A DNA stretch of 9,537 bases, taken from NCBI GenBank assembly GCA_046262495.1, contig JBHEMR010000037.1:1-9537 (forward strand), in the 5' to 3' direction. Positions 4,823-9,537 of the stretch are shown here, in pieces. The notes under the pieces were generated by a model. That model had not been told where the DNA came from. It did not search any database and saw only the letters and a program-made list of their open reading frames with translations. This DNA comes from GCA-003244245 sp046262495 (GTDB taxonomy: Bacteria; Actinomycetota; Actinomycetes; Mycobacteriales; Pseudonocardiaceae). Made by a program: the position numbers and the translations under genes. Numbering within the stretch: position 1 is the first letter of the stretch; each line of letters opens with the position of its first letter.

Positions 4823-6415
4823 TCAGGAAACGCAGGGCACCTTGTCACCCACCATCGACGGTGGCTGCGGCACTGGAGCCGGCGGTGGTGACGCGGCGAT
4901 CGTAGTGCTGCCGGCGCCTGCGGTCTCGGCGATCGGCCGCGCTACGTCGCTCGCGGCCGGGGTCACTCCCCGCCGCGGCAATGCCCCCCCTACCCGCGCT
5001 TTGCCCCGCTTCGGGTAGTCCTTGCCGAGGTAGATCTGCACGGTGCCGGTTGCCAGTTGGGCGTCCTCTTCCACCGGCAAGCCGCCCAACGCGTCGGCCA
5101 CTGTGCGCGCGGCGTCCTGTCCACCGGTCGGGTAGCGCACCACGCTGGTGGGTCGGACAGCGCTGTTGCCAACCGTTCCCGGCGGAAATCCCTGCCCGGT
5201 CAGCTGAACGGACACCGATTTTGCGAGCCCGCGCACGGTCGAGGCATTGAATACGTCGACTGTGCGTGTCGGTTTGATCGGGGGGTCGGGCTTGCGGTCC
5301 GGCGTGGGAGGGACGTCGATTGCCTGCCCGACGAAGGCGCGCACGGCGTCGGGATCGACGTTGAGCACCGCGCCGTCGGACTCGCTGATGCCGTCACCCA
5401 ATACCGGAACGGTCTCGAAAATAACGTTGCCTGCGGCGAGGCCCTGCATCCGAGTGGCGAAGTCGAGCACATCGAAGCCGTCGTCGAGCACCAGTGACTG
5501 CTGCGTCGCGTTGATCAGCTGATTGATCCGACTCGGGTTGGCCAGCGTGCCCGCAGTCAGCACCTTGTGGGCTAGCGACGCCATATATGCCTGCTGGCGC
5601 ACGATGCGGTCTAGATCGCCGCGGGGCAATCCGTGCCGCTGCCGAACGAACGCCAATGCGTCCGGCCCCGAGATCAACTGGGGCCCCGCGGGGAAGTTCG
5701 CCCCGGAGAACCGGTCGTGCATCGGAGCCTTGAGGCATACCTGGACTCCACCAACGGCATCGGTGAGCAGCGAGAAGCCGAGCAGGTTGATCTCCGCGTA
5801 GTGGTCGATGCCGACGCCGGTCAAATCTTTGACGGTCTGCAGCAGCAGCTTTCGGCCCGCGGCAATAGATTCAGTACGCACCGTCGCAGGGTCGGCGCCT
5901 TGTGCGACCAGCCGCTGGGCGGTGGCGTTACGCGCGCGGGCGAAGGCGGAGTTGAGCTTGTGCTTGCCGTACCCGTCGGGCAGCTCTACATACAGGTCGC
6001 GGGGCAACGAGATCGCTACCGCGTGCTGGCCATCATTCGGGATTCGCACCAGGATCAGGGTGTCGGTGAGCTCACCCTCGTTGTCACCAGCGCGTAGCCG
6101 GGCCAGTACGTCGCGGGCCAACGGGTTGTCGTGCGCGTCAGTCCGACTGTCCAGACCGACTAGCAGGAGGTCGGTGGCTTTGTCTGGGACAGCCCAGCCG
6201 ATCACGTCCGTGGTACTCAAGCCTTCGTGGAGGGTCTGGAATGTCGCCCACCCGTAACCGGTGAGGCCGAGCACCAGCACCGAGACCATCGCGAGCGCCA
6301 GCTTGGCGAGCCGCAAGCCATAGTTGCGGCGTCGCCGGGGCGCGCGGCGGCCGGCCGGCCTGCGCCGCCGACCCGACCGGCCGGACCCCCCCGACCGAAC
6401 TGGCCTGTCGTCCAC
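4823..6415 (-). CDS. lcp1: LytR-CpsA-Psr (LCP) family ligase, Rv3267/Lcp1-like
   Basis: This 530-residue membrane-anchored phosphotransferase would attach a polyprenyl-phosphate-linked wall polymer to peptidoglycan; in mycobacteria Lcp1 (Rv3267) joins arabinogalactan to it. Seen: a very basic cytoplasmic N-terminus (12-35), one membrane segment (about 36-56), then the LCP domain (about 80-285) with GLDSR (87-91), TDTLILVRIP (117-126), ISLPRDLYV (135-143), FVRQRH (256-261) and GDLDRIVRQQ (266-275), which hold the conserved Asp and Arg residues for metal and pyrophosphate binding. A LytR_C domain follows (about 383-465), then a Pro/Ala-rich tail ending PCVS. Start: GTG at 6415, with AAGGGG about 5 nt upstream. 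It is divergent from rmlB (136 nt apart). The TIGR03089 gene formerly followed after about 48 nt. The 3' end looks complete, so the IS110 insertion did not truncate it. Confidence 0.92.
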   Translation of the reverse strand: MDDRPVRSGGSGRSGRRRRPAGRRAPRRRRNYGLRLAKLALAMVSVLVLGLTGYGWATFQTLHEGLSTTDVIGWAVPDKATDLLLVGLDSRTDAHDNPLARDVLARLRAGDNEGELTDTLILVRIPNDGQHAVAISLPRDLYVELPDGYGKHKLNSAFARARNATAQRLVAQGADPATVRTESIAAGRKLLLQTVKDLTGVGIDHYAEINLLGFSLLTDAVGGVQVCLKAPMHDRFSGANFPAGPQLISGPDALAFVRQRHGLPRGDLDRIVRQQAYMASLAHKVLTAGTLANPSRINQLINATQQSLVLDDGFDVLDFATRMQGLAAGNVIFETVPVLGDGISESDGAVLNVDPDAVRAFVGQAIDVPPTPDRKPDPPIKPTRTVDVFNASTVRGLAKSVSVQLTGQGFPPGTVGNSAVRPTSVVRYPTGGQDAARTVADALGGLPVEEDAQLATGTVQIYLGKDYPKRGKARVGGALPRRGVTPAASDVARPIAETAGAGSTTIAASPPPAPVPQPPSMVGDKVPCVS

Positions 6416-6551
6416 GGATGCCCCTTCTGCGTCCTGCGGCTGGTGTGGCGGCAGCTCTTCCTAGTCCAGACGTGTGAGCCCTGGTCAGGTTGCCGTGGCA
6501 CACTCGATCGCCGTTGGTCGCCTACTGTCGACCAGAGTGGAAGGTGCGCGG
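6416..6551. promoter_or_regulatory. Divergent promoter region between the LCP gene and rmlB
   Basis: These 136 nt must drive both directions. On the plus strand TACTGT (6523-6528) fits the mycobacterial TANNNT -10 pattern and would give a leader of roughly 17 nt before rmlB; no consensus -35 is seen. The rmlB ribosome binding site is GGAAGG at 6539-6544. On the minus strand I see the LCP ribosome binding site but no convincing -10. Confidence 0.4.
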
Positions 6552-7526
6552 ATGCGGTTGCTGGTCACCGGCGGTGCCGGGTTCATCGGGTCGACGTTCG
6601 TGCGTCGGGTGCTCCAGGGTGCGCAACCGTCGTTGGCTGGCGCTGAGGTGGTAGTGCTGGACAAGTTGACCTACGCTGGGAACGAGGCGAACCTAGCGCC
6701 GGTCGCGGACGATCCCGCGCTGCACTTCGTCAAGGGCGACATTACCGAAGCGCCGTTGGTAGCTGATCTGATGATCGGCATCGATGCGGTCGTACATTTC
6801 GCCGCGGAGTCACATGTGGACCGCTCGATCGTGGGTGCCGATTCGTTCGTAGTGACCAATGTGGTCGGTACCCAGATTCTGCTGCAGGCCGCGCTGGAGA
6901 CCGGTGTGCCGCGGTTCGTGCACGTTTCCACCGATGAGGTCTACGGGTCCATCGAGTCGGGCTCGTGGTCCGAGAACCACCCGCTGGAGCCGAATTCGCC
7001 CTACTCGGCGTCCAAGGCTAGTGGCGATTTGCTCGCCCGCGCCTATGCCCGCACTCACGGCATGGATGTGCGGATCACCCGCTGCTCGAATAACTACGGG
7101 CCCTACCAATACCCGGAGAAGGTCATCCCGCTGTTCGTCACCAACCTGCTAGACGGGCTGGCGGTGCCGTTATACGGCGATGGGCTCAACGTGCGGGACT
7201 GGTTGCACGTCGACGACCATTGCCGTGGCATCGCGCTGGTGCTCGAGCGCGGTCGGGCTGGTGAAATCTACAACATCGGCGGTGGCACTGAGCTGACCAA
7301 CACCGAGCTCACCGGCCTGCTGCTGGATGCTCTGGACGCGGACTGGTCGCAGGTTCAGCCGGTGGCCGATCGCAAGGCCCATGACCGCCGATACTCGGTG
7401 GACTGGACGAAGATCCGCACCCAGCTCGGCTACACCCCTGAGGTCGACTTCGCCCAAGGGCTGCCCGAGACGGTGCGCTGGTATGCCCAGCACCGGGACT
7501 GGTGGGAGCCGTTGAAGACGACATGA
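6552..7526 (+). CDS. rmlB: dTDP-glucose 4,6-dehydratase
   Basis: This 324-residue cytoplasmic enzyme converts dTDP-D-glucose to dTDP-4-keto-6-deoxy-D-glucose, the second step of dTDP-L-rhamnose synthesis. Seen: an N-terminal Rossmann NAD site MRLLVTGGAGFIGS (glycines 7, 8, 10, 13); VVLDKLTYAGNEANL (34-48), typical of RmlB; VVHFAAESHVDRSI (80-93); the catalytic STDEVYG (Thr127, Asp128, Glu129); Tyr151 and Lys155 of the YxxxK motif in PYSASKASGD; SNNYGPYQYPEKVIP (179-193); and GDGLNVRDWLHVDDHC (209-224). All expected active-site residues are present. Start: ATG at 6552 with GGAAGG 7 nt upstream; upstream in-frame start codons lack support. It overlaps rmlD by 4 nt (ATGA), so the two are translationally coupled. 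In M. tuberculosis rmlB (Rv3464) is not next to rmlD, so this pairing differs. Confidence 0.97.
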   Translation: MRLLVTGGAGFIGSTFVRRVLQGAQPSLAGAEVVVLDKLTYAGNEANLAPVADDPALHFVKGDITEAPLVADLMIGIDAVVHFAAESHVDRSIVGADSFVVTNVVGTQILLQAALETGVPRFVHVSTDEVYGSIESGSWSENHPLEPNSPYSASKASGDLLARAYARTHGMDVRITRCSNNYGPYQYPEKVIPLFVTNLLDGLAVPLYGDGLNVRDWLHVDDHCRGIALVLERGRAGEIYNIGGGTELTNTELTGLLLDALDADWSQVQPVADRKAHDRRYSVDWTKIRTQLGYTPEVDFAQGLPETVRWYAQHRDWWEPLKTT

Positions 7527-8407
7527 ATCCGTCGCTACTGGTCACCGGTGGTGGGGGACAGCTCGGTCAGGATCTGGTGGCCGCGGCTGTTCGTGCCGGG
7601 ATCACCCGAATCCACGCGCGGGGCTCGGCTGAACTCGACATCACCGATCCGGCAGCGGTATCTAGCGCGGTGTTGTCGGCGGGACGCGGCACCAGGCTGG
7701 TGGTGCTCAACGCGGCGGCCTACACGGCGGTGGACGCCGCCGAGCGCGAGGGCGCTGCGCGGGCCCACGCGGTCAATGCACAGGGCCCCGCGAACCTGGC
7801 CCTGGCCTGCGCTGCCCATCAGGCGCATCTGGTGCAGGTCTCGACCGACTACGTCTTCGCCGGTGACAGCACCGGACCCAACCGGGTAGACGGCCGCACG
7901 GCGCCGCGGACCGTGTACGGCCGAACCAAGCTCGCGGGGGAGCGGGCGGTGCTGTGCTCTGGTGCATCTGCGCATGTGGTGCGGACCGGCTGGCTTTACG
8001 GGGCCCATGGCGCCAATTTCGTCCGTACCATGGCGCGGATGGCCCGCGGGCCTGACCCCGTCCGGGTGGTCGACGACCAGCACGGCAACCCCACCTGGAC
8101 GGCGGACCTCGCCGACGGCCTGATCGCGCTCGCGCTGGTCACGGACCAGGTGCCGGGCGGCGTGCTGCACTGTGTCAATGCCGGTGCCACGACCTGGTTC
8201 GGACTGGCCAGGGCGGTGTTCGCCGAGGTCGGTGCCGATCCCGCCCGGGTGCGGCCGTGCAGCACCGCCGAGTTCCCGCGGCCCGCGCCGCGCCCGGCGA
8301 ACTCGGTGCTGGACACCGCCGGATGGGCAGCGGCCGGACTACCCGAGCTGCGCCACTGGCGGGCGGCGCTCCACGCCGCCGTCGTTGCCGGAGCGCACGC
8401 CAGCTGA
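7523..8407 (+). CDS. rmlD: dTDP-4-dehydrorhamnose reductase
   Basis: This 294-residue SDR-fold enzyme reduces dTDP-4-keto-L-rhamnose to dTDP-L-rhamnose, the last step of the pathway. In mycobacteria the rhamnose goes into the arabinogalactan linker. Seen: nucleotide site LLVTGGGGQLGQ (5-16); SAELDITD (35-42); VVLNAAAYTAVDAAE (60-74); QVSTDYVFAG (105-114); catalytic Tyr132 and Lys136 in VYGRTKLAGE; VVRTGWLYG (152-160); and VVDDQHGNPTWTADLA (182-197). Length matches the family. The start codon overlaps the rmlB stop; a strong ribosome binding site is lacking, which fits coupling. In M. tuberculosis rmlD is followed by wbbL (rhamnosyltransferase); here a convergent DUF4185 gene follows, so wbbL is not at this place. 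The steps RmlA and RmlC are also not in the window. Confidence 0.96.
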   Translation: MNPSLLVTGGGGQLGQDLVAAAVRAGITRIHARGSAELDITDPAAVSSAVLSAGRGTRLVVLNAAAYTAVDAAEREGAARAHAVNAQGPANLALACAAHQAHLVQVSTDYVFAGDSTGPNRVDGRTAPRTVYGRTKLAGERAVLCSGASAHVVRTGWLYGAHGANFVRTMARMARGPDPVRVVDDQHGNPTWTADLADGLIALALVTDQVPGGVLHCVNAGATTWFGLARAVFAEVGADPARVRPCSTAEFPRPAPRPANSVLDTAGWAAAGLPELRHWRAALHAAVVAGAHAS

Positions 8408-8430
8408 CGTGCGGAGCGTCGTGAACGGCA

Positions 8431-8464
8431 CCTGCCCACACGGCGTCGGCGCCGGCTGGGCAGG
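8431..8464. terminator. Bidirectional hairpin between convergent rmlD and the DUF4185 gene
   Basis: CCTGCCCA (8431-8438) pairs perfectly with TGGGCAGG (8457-8464), and the loop itself is GC-rich and self-complementary. It fills the 58-nt gap between two convergent stop codons and has no long T-tract on either side, which is usual for mycobacterial terminators. Confidence 0.6.
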
Positions 8465-8465
8465 G

Positions 8466-9537
8466 TTATTTCAGCGCGCTGCGCACCGCGCTGGCCGGCA
8501 GTTTGGCGTGCATCATCATGACGTTATAGCTGCCGTACTGGGTCATCGTGAAGTAGAGGTCCGCGCCCTTGGAATCCGGATCGAAGAAACCGCCGTAGAG
8601 GTCCGGGTACTCGCGCGAGGTGGCGACCGGAATGCCCGCGCTCCATGGTCCAGTGGGCTGCGGCGCCAGCCGGACCACGATCTCCTTGCGCGACTCGTCG
8701 AGATACATCATCTCCCAGCTCTTGAGAGTCTGGTCGTAGCGGACCGACAGCTCACCCACCGGCCCGTCCACGATTGGGGTCGCGATCGCACTACTGCCCC
8801 GCTGCCAGGATTTCCCGGTCCAGTACTCGTAGGCGGATTGATCGAGCAGCTGCTGCTCGGGGACTCGGGCGAGGTGGGCGTCACCGAAGCGGCCGTTGGG
8901 CGTGCCATAGGCGTAGACGAAACCGTCCCGTCGGGCAAAGGCGATCATCTGAAATTGATCGTCGAAGCCTGCGGTGTTCGGCCGGCGCGCGCTGGAGGCG
9001 TCCTTCCAAGTCTGACCGCCGTCGTCGGAGTAGGCGATACCGCCGTGGTTGGTGAGCCATTGCCCCGGCTGGGTGAAGCTGCGGATGGACATGTAAGCCA
9101 GATAATTACGGCCGCCGACGTTGATGCCACCGGTCGGGATCTTGGTCATCTCGACGCCGTCCTTCTTCAGCGACGGCAGCAGCTCCTTGGCATGGCCCGG
9201 ACGGTCGGTGACGTAGTCGTTGAACGACATGCCGTTGGACGGATTACGGTCAGTGCTCCGGGCCAGCGTGTTCGAGCGCCAGTCGATCGTGCCGGGGTTG
9301 GCGAATCCGCTGCTGATCCCGGCCCATCCGGGCCCGAAGGTGTCGCCGAAGGCGGCCAAAATCTGCCCTCGCTCGTCGGTCCACATGATCCCCAGGTCGG
9401 TGCCCTTGACCTGATACCGCGTCTCGGTTGCGTTGATGGACTGGGCACCGGTCAGTACGGCGACCGGGCTCGCCCCGCCCAACGGCGCCGTCTGGGCCAC
9501 CCCAGGAGCAGCGGCGCTGACCGTGACTGCTACAGTT
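8466..9537 (-). CDS. Secreted DUF4185 domain protein (N-terminus beyond the window)
   Basis: This protein of at least 357 residues is probably exported. Seen: the frame is open to the right edge. Upstream of an in-frame GTG at 9500 it reads TVAVTVSAAAPGVAQTAP, the end of a signal peptide with an Ala-rich cleavage region, so the true start lies outside. Early motifs GTDLGIMW and LAAFGDTFGPG are characteristic of DUF4185. A later segment YSDDGGQTWK is an Asp-box-like turn (SxDxGxxW), suggesting a beta-propeller, and many W/Y-rich strands follow. Known: some DUF4185 proteins form family GH183, endo-D-arabinofuranosidases acting on mycobacterial arabinan. Inference: a role in trimming arabinogalactan or lipoarabinomannan would suit the neighbours, but the family is diverse and I cannot confirm catalytic residues. 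It is convergent with rmlD. Confidence 0.85.
   Translation of the reverse strand, partial: TVAVTVSAAAPGVAQTAPLGGASPVAVLTGAQSINATETRYQVKGTDLGIMWTDERGQILAAFGDTFGPGWAGISSGFANPGTIDWRSNTLARSTDRNPSNGMSFNDYVTDRPGHAKELLPSLKKDGVEMTKIPTGGINVGGRNYLAYMSIRSFTQPGQWLTNHGGIAYSDDGGQTWKDASSARRPNTAGFDDQFQMIAFARRDGFVYAYGTPNGRFGDAHLARVPEQQLLDQSAYEYWTGKSWQRGSSAIATPIVDGPVGELSVRYDQTLKSWEMMYLDESRKEIVVRLAPQPTGPWSAGIPVATSREYPDLYGGFFDPDSKGADLYFTMTQYGSYNVMMMHAKLPASAVRSALK

Noticed and set aside
1..9537. CRISPR arrays, rRNA and tRNA genes
   Set aside because: No regularly spaced repeats and no RNA-gene signatures were seen on either strand.

Overview
The window is high-GC actinobacterial DNA, most likely from a mycobacterium. 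The clearest sign is the block rmlD / LCP ligase / TIGR03089 protein, which matches the order in Mycobacterium tuberculosis (rmlD Rv3266c, divergent from the LCP gene Rv3267, which is followed by the TIGR03089-type gene Rv3268). A lipoprotein L,D-transpeptidase and a secreted DUF4185 protein fit a mycobacterial cell-wall region. Everything here was read by eye; no database search or folding program was used.

Layout. (1) 1-821, minus strand: a compact three-gene cassette. It encodes a 69-residue ubiquitin-like protein ending in Gly, an E2-like protein of the prokaryotic E2 family E type, and the first 41 codons of a third protein whose start looks like a JAB/E1-type partner. This is probably a bacterial ubiquitin-like conjugation operon cut by the window edge. 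(2) 822-1140: 319 bases without a gene. (3) 1141-2298, minus: L,D-transpeptidase. (4) 2386-3066, minus: TIGR03089 protein. (5) 3066-4774: an intact IS110-family element, plus orientation. (6) 4823-6415, minus: LCP-family arabinogalactan ligase. (7) 6552-8407, plus: rmlB and rmlD, overlapping by 4 nt. (8) 8466 to the right edge, minus: secreted DUF4185 protein, convergent with rmlD and lacking its extreme N-terminus.

The genes at 4823-9537 share an envelope theme. RmlB and RmlD make dTDP-L-rhamnose, which supplies the rhamnose of the linker joining arabinogalactan to peptidoglycan. The LCP protein is the expected enzyme for attaching that polymer. The L,D-transpeptidase cross-links peptidoglycan. 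Some DUF4185 proteins are endo-D-arabinofuranosidases (family GH183).

The two most interesting parts are the ubiquitin-like cassette and the IS110 element. The left non-coding end of the element can be folded by hand into a bridge-RNA-like molecule with a 5' hairpin and two guide loops. The loops carry short matches to the flanking target and to the element's own ends. The right end carries a perfect TTGACA that would sit upstream of this RNA only in the circular form. The element lies exactly between the ribosome binding site and the start codon of the TIGR03089 gene. Joining the flanks restores AGGAG-5 nt-ATG, and the present gene uses a GTG start with a ribosome binding site supplied by the element. 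The right end also holds an unexplained run of tandem hairpins.
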